Positions 26,243 to 34,399 of a stretch of DNA of 40,647 nucleotides are shown piece by piece (within the stretch, counting starts at the first letter, position 1; each line of letters begins with the position of its first letter). Location of the stretch: assembly GCA_024636955.1 (NCBI GenBank), contig JAGXGB010000022.1, positions 1 to 40,647 of the forward strand. The letters run 5' to 3'. Below the pieces are notes generated by a model, which was given only the letters and a program-made list of their open reading frames with translations, made no database searches and was not told the DNA's origin. Position numbers and translations under genes: made by a program. This DNA comes from Bacteroidales bacterium. GTDB taxonomy: Bacteria > Bacteroidota > Bacteroidia > Bacteroidales > Lentimicrobiaceae.

Positions 26243-26899
26243 ATGAAAATTATTCTCACAGGAGCAACCGGTATGGTGGGTGAAGGGGTGCTAACAGAAT
26301 GCCTTTTGCACCCTGATGTTACATCTGTAATAATTGTTAACAGAAAGCAGGCAAACAAGGCTCATCCAAAGTTAAAAGAGATCATTCATAATGACTTCCA
26401 TGATTTGTCACCCATTGAAGACCAATTATCCGGTTATGATGCATGCTTTTTTTGTCTTGGCGTTTCATCTATTGGAAAGAAGGAGCCGGAGTATACCCAG
26501 TTAACATACGATTTAACAATGAGCTTCGCCAGAACTCTAAGCCAATTAAACAAGAATATGGTATTCTGCTATGTTTCGGGGGCAGGAACTGACAGTAGTG
26601 AAAGGGGTAAATTGATGTGGGCACGGGTAAAAGGCAAAACTGAGAATGACCTAATGAAACTACCATTTAAGGATGTTTATGCATTCCGACCCGGCTTTTT
26701 AATACCATCACCCGGCGCTCAAAACGTACTCCCTGCTTATAAATATTTTGCATGGGCTGTTCCTGTTCTCAAACTACTTGCACCCGGCTTTATCGGATCA
26801 CTAAAAGAATTAGGTCTAGCAATGATCAATGTTACCAAAAACTCTTATCCTGATAAGGTTTTGGATGTTAAGAAAATAAGGGAAATTGCTGGAAAATAA
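26243..26899 (+). CDS. Atypical short-chain dehydrogenase (NAD(P)-binding Rossmann protein)
   Basis: The 218-aa protein opens with MKIILTGATGMVGEGVL, the glycine-rich dinucleotide site of the atypical SDR group. It continues with CFFCLGVSS (end of beta 4), YVSGAGTDSSERG as the catalytic-like serine strand, then MWARVKGKTEN in the usual Tyr-x3-Lys place. Tyr is replaced by Trp/Ala-Arg-Val-Lys, so it may bind the cofactor without classic SDR chemistry; FRPGFLIP follows. Similar proteins are labelled NAD-dependent epimerase or NmrA-like, with no firm function. It follows the NdpA-like gene by 30 bp, probably in one operon. Confidence 0.82.
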   Translation: MKIILTGATGMVGEGVLTECLLHPDVTSVIIVNRKQANKAHPKLKEIIHNDFHDLSPIEDQLSGYDACFFCLGVSSIGKKEPEYTQLTYDLTMSFARTLSQLNKNMVFCYVSGAGTDSSERGKLMWARVKGKTENDLMKLPFKDVYAFRPGFLIPSPGAQNVLPAYKYFAWAVPVLKLLAPGFIGSLKELGLAMINVTKNSYPDKVLDVKKIREIAGK

Positions 26900-26929
26900 T
26901 TCTTGTAGATAGGCTTACCTGATGCTGTT

Positions 26930-26957
26930 TTAACATTCAAATATCATGATATGTTAA
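26930..26957. promoter_or_regulatory. Nested inverted repeat between the SDR and GH92 genes
   Basis: TTAACAT at 26930 pairs with ATGTTAA at 26951, around a perfect 12-bp palindrome ATATCATGATAT at 26941-26952. It could be an operator of the GH92 gene, whose ATG is 99 bp downstream. AT-rich palindromes of this size also arise by chance. Confidence 0.3.
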
Positions 26958-27055
26958 CGCCCATTAAAAGCTCTCTAATAGAACTCAATAACATTAATAT
27001 TTATCCGTAACAACCTCACAAACAGAATTTAAAACCTTTAAATTATCAAGCTATT

Positions 27056-29338
27056 ATGATTGGCTTTATCCGAAAATATTCATTGATCTTATTGTTCTTG
27101 TTACCATCCTATATTGCCGGAATTTCACAAAATACTGATTTAGTGAAGTTTGTAAACCCTCTGATCGGAACAATGAGTGACTTCGCTCTATCTAATGGAA
27201 ACACATACCCTGCAATCGGGCTTCCATATGGGATGAACTACTGGACTCCTCAGACTGCAAAAAATGGTGATGGCTGGCAGTATAACTATACGGCGAAGAA
27301 AATTTCAGGGTTTAAACAAACACATCAGCCCAGTCCGTGGATCAATGATTATGGTTGTTTTTCCCTGATGCCTATGACCGGAAAACCTGTTATAGATGCG
27401 CTGCAACGGGCTTCGTGGTTTTCACATAAGTCTGAAATATCCATGCCGCACTATTACAAGGTATACCTTTCTGATTATGATGTTACAGTAGAAATCACTC
27501 CTACGGAAAGGGCTGCACAGATGAAGTTTACATTTGGGGATGATGATATGGCATACATTCTGGTTGACGGATTCCATAAAGGTGCACAAGTTCAATATAT
27601 TAAGGAAGGGAACAAGGTTATAGGCTACAGCAGTTATAACAGTGGCGGGGTGCCTGAAAACTTCAAAAATTATTTTGTTATCACTTTTGACGCTGACATA
27701 AAGTCAGTTGATGTATGGAACGATACAATTATTGAATCAAAAATTGAGACAGAAGGCAAGAAGGTTGGCATGATACTCCAGTTTGATATTTCAAAACAAA
27801 AAACTATAAATGCCCGTATAGCTTCCTCCTTTATTAGTCATGAACAAGCTTTGCTGAACCTGAACAGAGAACTGGGTGATGACAACTTTGAGCAAACAAA
27901 GAGCAAAGCTGCTGATATCTGGAATAAGGAATTGGGCAAAATTGAAGTTGAAGGTGGTACAATTGATCAACTAACCACTTTCTATACTGCTCTCTATCGC
28001 ACACTACTGTTCCCCAGGAAGTTTTATGAATATGACACTGACGGTAAGATAATGCATTACAGCCCATTCAACGGTGAAATATTGCCCGGCGTTCTGTTTA
28101 CTGACAATGGTTTCTGGGATACTTTCCGCGCAGCTTTTCCGCTTACAACCATCATAAATCCTGAGCTTAACAGTTTAATGATGGAAGGACTTGCAAATAC
28201 TTATAAAGAAAGTGGCTGGCTTCCAGAATGGGCCAGTCCGGGGCATCGCGATTGTATGATAGGCTCAAACTCTGCTGCTATTATTGCCGACTCGTATCTG
28301 AAAGGCATAAGAGGTTATGATATTGAAACTCTCTATGAAGCAATTCTGAAGAACTCTGAAAATGAAGGTCCACTTTCATCTGTCGGTCGCAAGGGAGTAA
28401 GGCATTACAATAAATTGGGATATATACCATATAATGTTGATGTTAATGAGAATGTAGCCCGTACATTAGAGTATGCGTATGCTGACTTCACCATAATGAA
28501 GCTGGCACAAGAGTTAGGTCGGCCACAGGAAGAAATTGACAGGTTTGCCGGGCGTGCTCAGTATTACAGGAATGTTTTCAACACTTCTTCACGTTTCATG
28601 CAGGGACGTAATGAAGATGGTATCTGGCAAACACCTTTTGTTCCAGAGAAATGGGGTGATGCCTTTACCGAAGGTTGCTCATGGCACTATACCTGGTGTG
28701 TATTTCATGACATCAAAGGACTTCAGGATTTGATGGGAGGTACTGATAACTTTGCCTCAAAGCTCGATTCACTTTTTACAGCCCCTCCCCGATTTGATTA
28801 TTCCTATTACGGTTACCAAATTCATGAGATCACTGAGATGCTCATTGCTGATATGGGACAATATGCCCATGGCAACCAGCCAGTGCAGCATGGCATTTAC
28901 CTGTTTAACTATGCAAAACAGCCTTGGAAAACCCAATACTGGGTAAGGGAAACAATGAACAGGTTATACACTGCCCAGCCTGACGGATTATGCGGTGATG
29001 AGGATAATGGGCAAACATCAGCATGGTACGTGTTCTCAGCAATGGGTTTCTATCCCGTATGCCCCGGTACCGGCGAATATGTATTGGGAGCCCCTCTTTT
29101 CAAAAAGATAACACTGCATCTGCCCGATAATAAAAAGTTTGTGATCTCATCACCTGATAATAGTCCTGATAACATCTACAGAAATCAAACCCATTTAAAC
29201 GGAAAGAATTACAGCAAATTATTCTTAACGCACAATGAACTGATGAAAGGCGGAGTTATGGATATAATTATGGGTAGTGAGCCAAACACTTCAGTGCAGC
29301 TAATCGATGCTGATTTGCCTTTCTCTGCCACGAAATGA
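27056..29338 (+). CDS. GH92 exo-alpha-mannosidase, exported
   Basis: The 760-aa calcium-dependent inverting alpha-mannosidase has a signal peptide (about 1-25, LILLFLLPSYIAGISQ). The N-terminal beta-sandwich has VNPLIGTMSDFALSNGNTYPA and GFKQTHQPSPWINDYG. The (alpha/alpha)6 barrel has DNGFWDTFRAAFPL, EWASPGHRDCMIGSNSA, IHEITEML (near 589-596), QYAHGNQPVQHG (602-613) and GDEDNGQTSAWY (647-658), which carry the family's acidic catalytic and calcium residues. GH92 enzymes trim host or yeast mannans and N-glycans. The gene stands alone, without a SusC/SusD pair, so the target glycan is unknown. Its last four codons and stop lie in the first copy of a 44-bp repeat. Confidence 0.95.
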   Translation: MIGFIRKYSLILLFLLPSYIAGISQNTDLVKFVNPLIGTMSDFALSNGNTYPAIGLPYGMNYWTPQTAKNGDGWQYNYTAKKISGFKQTHQPSPWINDYGCFSLMPMTGKPVIDALQRASWFSHKSEISMPHYYKVYLSDYDVTVEITPTERAAQMKFTFGDDDMAYILVDGFHKGAQVQYIKEGNKVIGYSSYNSGGVPENFKNYFVITFDADIKSVDVWNDTIIESKIETEGKKVGMILQFDISKQKTINARIASSFISHEQALLNLNRELGDDNFEQTKSKAADIWNKELGKIEVEGGTIDQLTTFYTALYRTLLFPRKFYEYDTDGKIMHYSPFNGEILPGVLFTDNGFWDTFRAAFPLTTIINPELNSLMMEGLANTYKESGWLPEWASPGHRDCMIGSNSAAIIADSYLKGIRGYDIETLYEAILKNSENEGPLSSVGRKGVRHYNKLGYIPYNVDVNENVARTLEYAYADFTIMKLAQELGRPQEEIDRFAGRAQYYRNVFNTSSRFMQGRNEDGIWQTPFVPEKWGDAFTEGCSWHYTWCVFHDIKGLQDLMGGTDNFASKLDSLFTAPPRFDYSYYGYQIHEITEMLIADMGQYAHGNQPVQHGIYLFNYAKQPWKTQYWVRETMNRLYTAQPDGLCGDEDNGQTSAWYVFSAMGFYPVCPGTGEYVLGAPLFKKITLHLPDNKKFVISSPDNSPDNIYRNQTHLNGKNYSKLFLTHNELMKGGVMDIIMGSEPNTSVQLIDADLPFSATK

Positions 29339-29410
29339 TCACAGTGAGAATAGGTTATCAACCTGTCTCTGTAACGAAATGATCACATTAAGAATAGATT
29401 ATCAAAAGTG
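29323..29410. repeat. Two tandem copies of a 44-bp repeat across two convergent gene ends
   Basis: Copies at 29323-29366 and 29367-29410 share CTCTG, ACGAAATGATCACA, AGAATAG and TTATCAA; about 34 of 44 positions match with no gaps. The left copy contains the GH92 stop codon and the right copy contains the stop codon of the convergent lipoprotein gene (29402). The unit therefore looks like a duplication of the original gene junction. Confidence 0.9.
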
Positions 29411-30103
29411 ATAATTTAAGCCTATACCAACATTCCATTTACTATATGGCAATTTTTTGTCAGTATTTGTAAACTTATATACGTAGCAAGTTCCTAGCTT
29501 GAGGTTAAACTTTAATTTTTCCCCACCTATTCTGGCAACAGCGTTAGGTTCAATGACAAAGCTTTTATCGTTATAGTCAATAACTTGTAGGTTATCATAA
29601 TAATCCTGATTCCAATAACCAAAATCACGAAGACTGGTAGCAAGCAAGCCTGATTTTAAGCTTATGCCGTAGTCTAAGTTAGCAAAACGCCTGTTGGTAC
29701 GGCCATAGTTAAGTTGAAAAAAATAAAGTTGAAAGTTTCCTTTAATTCTTCCATGATCACTACCGTGAATAACCGTAGATTCACCATAACCATATCCACC
29801 ATAAAACTCTGAAACATAACCGCTCAGGTGTTTTTTGTACAATCCGGCAGCACCTTGAAAATATAATCCATCATCATGGCCATATCTGGCAAACCCTTGA
29901 ATTGCAATCTTATCTGTTAAGCCATACGATACTGTGCTGTGGGCTGATACATCGGAGGAAACACCTGCATCTATACGTAAATCATCCTTTTCAGAGATTA
30001 AGGGAATATCAACTGCCTGGGGGTAATATACACAGCCTGAAAACAGGAGTACTATCATCAGCAACACAATATTGAAGTAATTCTTACTATTTTGGTGCTG
30101 CAT
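29402..30103 (-). CDS. Outer-membrane-type lipoprotein of unknown function
   Basis: The 233-aa protein has a lipoprotein signal ending LLFSGC, with the modified Cys24. The rest alternates short strands with glycine and aromatics (HSTVSYGLTDKIAIQGFARYG, YVSEFYGGYGYGES, FQLNYGRTNRRF) and ends in an aromatic strand, GIGLNYHF, so a small beta-barrel is likely. I do not recognise the family. The aminomutase gene upstream on the same strand ends 87 bp away; co-transcription is possible because I see no terminator or promoter between them. Confidence 0.75.
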   Translation of the reverse strand: MQHQNSKNYFNIVLLMIVLLFSGCVYYPQAVDIPLISEKDDLRIDAGVSSDVSAHSTVSYGLTDKIAIQGFARYGHDDGLYFQGAAGLYKKHLSGYVSEFYGGYGYGESTVIHGSDHGRIKGNFQLYFFQLNYGRTNRRFANLDYGISLKSGLLATSLRDFGYWNQDYYDNLQVIDYNDKSFVIEPNAVARIGGEKLKFNLKLGTCYVYKFTNTDKKLPYSKWNVGIGLNYHF

Positions 30104-30190
30104 TATAGAAAGTGGTTTGTCAGATAATTACAAATGTTCAACACTAAGATGTATACTTCTTAAAGAGGTTGCATCTGACCAAACAAAGAA

Positions 30191-31723
30191 TTATCCAAGT
30201 TTAAATTTCGATTGCAAAAATTGCCTTTCAATTTCCTCGCTTGCCTCAGCTGGGTTAGTTATAGGCATTCCATCTTTGTATGGAATGTATCCCAGGAGAT
30301 TTGACTTCTTGTTTCGTTTTAGATTAGGGAGTTTCTCACGATTGGTAGTCTCAATGTGCTTTCCCTGTTCATCTGTGATAATCATTTTAGGAATAAAAAC
30401 ATCAGGTCGGCCAATGAATTTATGCATTACTTCAACTGCTTCGGTATACTCCCCTCTGGTAGCCCGGCCCAGCGCCTCATAGCCTGATAGTTTCCTATCA
30501 TCCCAAGTGCTTACTGTAGCATAACTCTTAGATATCTTTTCATCAATGCTTTGCGATGTATGCAGAGTATCATGTCCTGAGGGCATAAGCATTACTTTTC
30601 CGCCTCCACCTTCAACATTTGCGGCGTAGCTGGGCTTAGTTACACCTGATATCCAACCCTGCAAAGCTTTCATGTATATTTTACCAATTTGTATTGGTGT
30701 TATGAAATGAACGATACCCTTCTCTTTATGACATTGCAACAGATAGTATGGGTGAACTCCAACCCAGAACATCCTTCTGAATGTTTCTGCCAATGTTTTA
30801 AAGTAATCGTTCACATGATTTAGCAGAACTGTTTGATTACGTGTAGTAAAGCCATGCTTGCGTATTTTCTTAATAGCCTTCGCAAAGTCTTCAGTGATCT
30901 CCTGGTAATGGTTCACATGTGTCATGAAATACACATACTTTTCAATACCTTCATTGTATCTGTTAGCCGAGTCATCAATCAGCGTCAACAGCTTATCAGT
31001 AATTCCCATCGGCATAACAACCGGAACCCTTGTAGCAATTCTGATAACTCTGAGATGCGGAATCCGGCTAAGTTCCTCTAATATATATTGCAAGCGCTTT
31101 TCGCTTATCATCAGTGCGTCGCCACCTGTTACGAGTACTTCGTCAATATTCTGGTTTAGTGAAATGTAGAAAAGCCCTCTATTGATCTCATTAAGTGATA
31201 CATCAACGGTGCTGTCAAGCGATTTGGAGCGTTGGCAATGTACACAATAGGATGCACAACTGGTATTTTCAGCAACAAACAGGGCAACCCTGTTAGGATA
31301 TCGCTGATATGCAGCTCCGTAACTACGTGATCCTTCATCCATTAAACCTTCCTTCCCGGTGTCTGGGAATAAGAGATTTGCAGGGGTAGGTATGCTTTGC
31401 CAGAAAATGGGGTCAAGTCTGTTATCACCTTTTTCGCCTTCAAGCATTACAGGAAAAAATGGATCCGCTTGCATCAGTGATGCATAATAAGGCGTTAGCC
31501 TCATCGGTTCTTTACCTGATTTGCGCAATTCTGTTATAGTGCGCGAAATTTCCTCTTTTTGGTAATCATTCAGTTTTATGATTTTGCTTAACTGTTCTAC
31601 TGTGCGTATTGAATTTTTCCTCTGCCAAATCGGATCGTACCATTGTTCATCGGTAACGTCTTTCCATAACTCTATGGTGTTGTATTTTCGTGGTTTGTAT
31701 AGAAACTCCTCTTTATAATTCAT
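30191..31723 (-). CDS. KamA-type radical SAM aminomutase, substrate uncertain
   Basis: The 510-aa protein is related to lysine 2,3-aminomutase, which uses [4Fe-4S], SAM and PLP to shift an amino group to the beta carbon. The cluster motif is Cys156-x3-Cys160-x2-Cys163 in SCASYCVHCQR. VLVTGGDALMI is the GGD SAM-binding turn. Lys376 in EGGGGKVMLMP is the PLP lysine. By alignment from memory, Arg165 matches the carboxylate-binding Arg134 of clostridial LAM and Asp306 (HVND) matches Asp293, but the second lysine-binding Asp330 is His332 here (LLQCHKEKG). The chain is about 90 residues longer than LAM, mainly at the ends. No lysine fermentation genes are near. Start ATG at 31723; TTG just before is less likely. 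Confidence 0.85.
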   Translation of the reverse strand: MNYKEEFLYKPRKYNTIELWKDVTDEQWYDPIWQRKNSIRTVEQLSKIIKLNDYQKEEISRTITELRKSGKEPMRLTPYYASLMQADPFFPVMLEGEKGDNRLDPIFWQSIPTPANLLFPDTGKEGLMDEGSRSYGAAYQRYPNRVALFVAENTSCASYCVHCQRSKSLDSTVDVSLNEINRGLFYISLNQNIDEVLVTGGDALMISEKRLQYILEELSRIPHLRVIRIATRVPVVMPMGITDKLLTLIDDSANRYNEGIEKYVYFMTHVNHYQEITEDFAKAIKKIRKHGFTTRNQTVLLNHVNDYFKTLAETFRRMFWVGVHPYYLLQCHKEKGIVHFITPIQIGKIYMKALQGWISGVTKPSYAANVEGGGGKVMLMPSGHDTLHTSQSIDEKISKSYATVSTWDDRKLSGYEALGRATRGEYTEAVEVMHKFIGRPDVFIPKMIITDEQGKHIETTNREKLPNLKRNKKSNLLGYIPYKDGMPITNPAEASEEIERQFLQSKFKLG

Positions 31724-31861
31724 CAATTTGTCCTTTCATTAATTGGGGTAGATTGTTAGGTAGATTGTAGTTTATTAAAATAAAGCAGTTAATAGCAGTA
31801 CCCCGTCTACTCCCTGCAGGAGTTGGTGCCTGGTTTAGCACATTGAAGTGGTCTTAGTTAG

Positions 31862-31869
31862 CAAATATA
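31862..31869 (-). promoter_or_regulatory. Possible -7 box of the aminomutase gene
   Basis: CAAATATA on the plus strand reads TATATTTG on the minus strand, a TAnnTTTG match. It leaves a leader of about 130 nt, in which I see no recognised riboswitch. Confidence 0.4.
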
Positions 31870-31907
31870 ATAAAAAGTCAGGAAACTTGTGCAGTTTTAT
31901 AATACAA

Positions 31908-31945
31908 AGCACCTTATTGGCGAATGACATCGCCAATAAGGTGCT
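31908..31945 (-). terminator. Long hairpin after the 191-aa envelope gene
   Basis: A perfect 16-bp stem, AGCACCTTATTGGCGA paired with TCGCCAATAAGGTGCT, has a 6-nt loop. On the minus strand it is followed by TTTGTATT, a poor T-run. It starts 24 bp past the stop codon, so a terminator or 3'-end stabiliser is likely. Confidence 0.7.
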
Positions 31946-31968
31946 CAATATTATCTATTATTAATAAG

Positions 31969-32544
31969 CTATAAACCAAAAGTTAAACCTAATCCCAGTA
32001 TTACACCTCCGGGGGTAATTAGATCTAACGCTTTACGGGCATTCTCAGAAATTCTTGAGCCATCAGTTATTTCCCATGGGGACTGTTGTAATGGTACAGC
32101 ATAACCCAAATCCACATAAAAAGTATTCTTTTTTCCTATCATCCAATTATGTGTTGCCTTCAAATTTAGAGTATTTGCACTTTTCAAATTCACTTTAACA
32201 GGTTTAGTATCACCACTATACTGTTCCATTTCCAGTTCAACACTTTTTAATCCTGTACAATGCGAAACACCCGCACCAAACGACCACCCTCTGCCGTAAG
32301 TTAAGTCATGCCTAAGACCAACAGTATATTTATATCCCCAACTACCTAACCCAAACCCTGCCTGCATAAAGTGCTTTTTCACTATTCTTATGTTGCCGGA
32401 TATGCCTAAAACGCCGGTATAACTGTTAAGGCCTGTGCCTACTCCTAAATAAAGATCAGGTGGTTTTGGAGCCATTTCAATATCCTGTGCATTAACACTA
32501 ATAATGGCTACAATAAAAAGTAGGCTTAAAATCTTTCTTTTCAT
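31969..32544 (-). CDS. Exported protein of unknown function, probable small beta-barrel
   Basis: The 191-aa protein has a signal peptide, MKRKILSLLFIVAIISVNAQ. The mature part has glycine-rich alternating strands (PDLYLGVGTGLNSYTG, FMQAGFGLGSWGYKY, GWSFGAGVSHCTG, NTFYVDLGYAVPL) and ends GLGLTFGL, an aromatic C-terminal strand typical of outer-membrane barrels. No family is recognised. It has a full promoter and a strong 3' hairpin, so it is transcribed alone. Confidence 0.8.
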   Translation of the reverse strand: MKRKILSLLFIVAIISVNAQDIEMAPKPPDLYLGVGTGLNSYTGVLGISGNIRIVKKHFMQAGFGLGSWGYKYTVGLRHDLTYGRGWSFGAGVSHCTGLKSVELEMEQYSGDTKPVKVNLKSANTLNLKATHNWMIGKKNTFYVDLGYAVPLQQSPWEITDGSRISENARKALDLITPGGVILGLGLTFGL

Positions 32545-32593
32545 GGTTGTTGGTTTACTTAGGTGAAGTTTAATATCTTGTTAGAATTTGTGT

Positions 32594-32625
32594 CAAATGT
32601 ATAAATATCCGTTTTAAATTTCAAA
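32594..32625 (-). promoter_or_regulatory. Promoter of the 191-aa envelope gene
   Basis: On the minus strand TTTG (plus 32622-32625) and TACATTTG (plus 32594-32601) are separated by exactly 20 bp. This is one of the best Bacteroidota promoter matches in the window. The leader is about 43 nt. Confidence 0.65.
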
Positions 32626-32730
32626 CAGTATAGCATTTAGTTTTTAACTTTCGCCTCAAATAATTAGTAAATTGCTAGTAATGTCACAGACCATGCGATA
32701 TAGTTACCTCTTAAGAGCTTATTTTCTTCT

Positions 32731-32738
32731 TATCTTTG
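32731..32738 (+). promoter_or_regulatory. -7 box of the OYE flavoprotein gene
   Basis: TATCTTTG is a full TAnnTTTG match 37 bp before the ATG at 32776, giving a leader of about 30 nt. Confidence 0.55.
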
Positions 32739-32775
32739 TTAATGTTCACAATTACATTTAAATTCAAAAATCTAT

Positions 32776-33834
32776 ATGTCGCTACTATTCCAACCTCTAA
32801 CCATTAAAAATATTACTTTCCGTAACAGAATTGCGGTTTCTCCCATGTGCCAGTATTCGGCAATCAATGGGTATGCAAACGATTGGCATCTGGTGCATCT
32901 GGGCAGCAGGGCTGTTGGGGGTGCAGCACTAGTAATCGTTGAGGCAACTGCTGTTTCTCCTGAAGGACGAATATCACCTGGTGATTTAGGTATTTGGGAA
33001 GAAGGTCATGTTGAACCCTTAAAGCGAATTGTTGATTTTATTCATGCCAATGGCAGTGTGGCTGGTATCCAAATTGCCCATGCAGGACGAAAAGCATCGC
33101 ACAGCGCTCCATGGGAAAGGGGTATTCAACTTCATGAAGATAATGGTGGTTGGACAACTGTTGCACCTTCACCAATAGCTTTTGATGAAGGGGAACAGGC
33201 CCCTGAAGAGCTTGATACACAAGGTATTCAAAAAGTTATTAATGACTTTAAAAATGCAGCCATCAAATCAAGGAAAGCCGGTTTTAAGGTACTTGAAATA
33301 CATGCTGCCCATGGTTATCTGATGCATGAGTTTCTATCGCCAATCAGTAATACACGCAATGATAACTATGGTGGATCCTTTGAAAATAGAATCAGATTAT
33401 TGATTGAAGTAACCGAAGCTGTTAGATCAGTATGGCCTGATGAGCTTCCTTTGTTTGTAAGATTATCTGCAACCGACTGGGTTGAAGATGGTTGGTCATT
33501 ACCTGAAACAGTTAGGTTATCATCCATATTAAAAGAAAAGGGTGTTGATCTGATTGATAGCTCTTCAGGTGGTAATGTAATGCATCAGAAGATTCAACTG
33601 GGTCCCGGTTATCAAGTTCATTTTGCGGAAGAAATTCGTAAAACCGGTATACTAACAGCTGCTGTAGGTTTAATCACTTCTTCACAGCAAGCTGAGGATA
33701 TATTGAATAATAACCAGGCTGACATGATACTACTTGGAAGGGAATTTCTGCGTAATCCTTATTTTCCATTACACGCTGCTAAAGAATTAAACCACGATAC
33801 TAACTGGCCGATTCAATATTTGAGGGCAAAATAA
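32776..33834 (+). CDS. Old yellow enzyme family NAD(P)H oxidoreductase (NamA/YqjM type)
   Basis: FMN-dependent ene-reductase of 352 aa, cytoplasmic, which reduces activated C=C bonds with NAD(P)H. The YqjM-like class is shown by Cys25 and Tyr27 in SPMCQYSA near the flavin, the AGIQIAHAGRK strand (96-106), His176 and His179 in EIHAAHGYLMHEFLSP for substrate binding, and NDNYGGSFENR. The phosphate-binding end has VGLITSSQQAEDIL and LLGREFLRNPYF. The physiological substrate is unknown, as for most of the family. It has its own promoter and no partner. Confidence 0.93.
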   Translation: MSLLFQPLTIKNITFRNRIAVSPMCQYSAINGYANDWHLVHLGSRAVGGAALVIVEATAVSPEGRISPGDLGIWEEGHVEPLKRIVDFIHANGSVAGIQIAHAGRKASHSAPWERGIQLHEDNGGWTTVAPSPIAFDEGEQAPEELDTQGIQKVINDFKNAAIKSRKAGFKVLEIHAAHGYLMHEFLSPISNTRNDNYGGSFENRIRLLIEVTEAVRSVWPDELPLFVRLSATDWVEDGWSLPETVRLSSILKEKGVDLIDSSSGGNVMHQKIQLGPGYQVHFAEEIRKTGILTAAVGLITSSQQAEDILNNNQADMILLGREFLRNPYFPLHAAKELNHDTNWPIQYLRAK

Positions 33835-33874
33835 TATCATTCCTTTGGGAAGTCAATTCTTTGATCGGAAAGCC

Positions 33875-34225
33875 TTAATCAGTGAGTCTACCCCCGGCAT
33901 TGATCCAATCAGTGATCTTGGCCTTGTCAGCAGCAGATAATTGTGGGTTTGGCGGAGGAGGCATTATACCGAGATCAACAGCCATTTCCTTTATCTGAGC
34001 ACCATGTGCTACAATATTTGCATCAGACTGGAAATTTACACCACCGGCATTGGTTGGTGAAACATGACATCCTGAAACTGCACAATTCGAATTTACTATC
34101 GCCTTTACAGCAGCAAATTTAGGACCTGGATTATTCTGATCATTATCACCATTGTCATCTTTTGAGCAAGAGATCATTATGGCACTGGCAAAAAGCAATA
34201 TGAGCGTAAACCTGATGTTTTTCAT
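33875..34225 (-). CDS. Small lipoprotein resembling a cytochrome c, with a CX4CH haem motif
   Basis: The 116-aa protein has a lipoprotein signal, MKNIRFTLILLFASAIMISC, with Cys20, then an acidic Asn/Asp linker. The fold looks like a class I cytochrome c: KAIVNSNCAVSGCHVS gives Cys48-x4-Cys53-His54 and MPPPPNPQLSAADKAKITDWINAGG gives a candidate axial Met and the C-terminal helix (quoted in parts: MPPPPNPQL, then KITDWINAGG). The usual motif is CXXCH; four residues between the cysteines is rare but known for some haem c sites. It may carry electrons in the periplasm, or be a haem-less relative. It is probably a single gene; no redox partner is adjacent. Confidence 0.72.
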   Translation of the reverse strand: MKNIRFTLILLFASAIMISCSKDDNGDNDQNNPGPKFAAVKAIVNSNCAVSGCHVSPTNAGGVNFQSDANIVAHGAQIKEMAVDLGIMPPPPNPQLSAADKAKITDWINAGGRLTD

Positions 34226-34399
34226 AGGGTTATAAGATTAGTTACATTTCGCATATCAACATCTAAAATGCTATTTTGTTGTGTTAAATACACCAGGTTG
34301 ATTTAAAATCCTGTCAGTCCCATTCTACCTCATTCAGAAAGACTTCTGCAGTTAGTTTCCCTGCCTTCAGTTATCCCTGAACCTGACAATAGCAAGACA

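Noticed and set aside
30117..30482. 121-aa plus-strand frame over the end of the aminomutase gene
   Set aside because: Mostly antisense to conserved coding sequence; no recognisable domain or promoter.
30191..31723. EpmB (EF-P lysine modification) as identity of the aminomutase
   Set aside because: The chain is much longer than EpmB and neither epmA nor efp is nearby.
31747..31769. GGTAGATTGT doubled before the aminomutase gene
   Set aside because: A single short pair with a 12-bp period; it does not fit the 11-bp series and is too short to stand out.
31727..31968. Long leader of the aminomutase gene as a riboswitch
   Set aside because: Apart from the hairpin ending the upstream gene and a CTCCCTGCAGGAG palindrome-like segment, I see no conserved lysine- or cofactor-riboswitch pattern.
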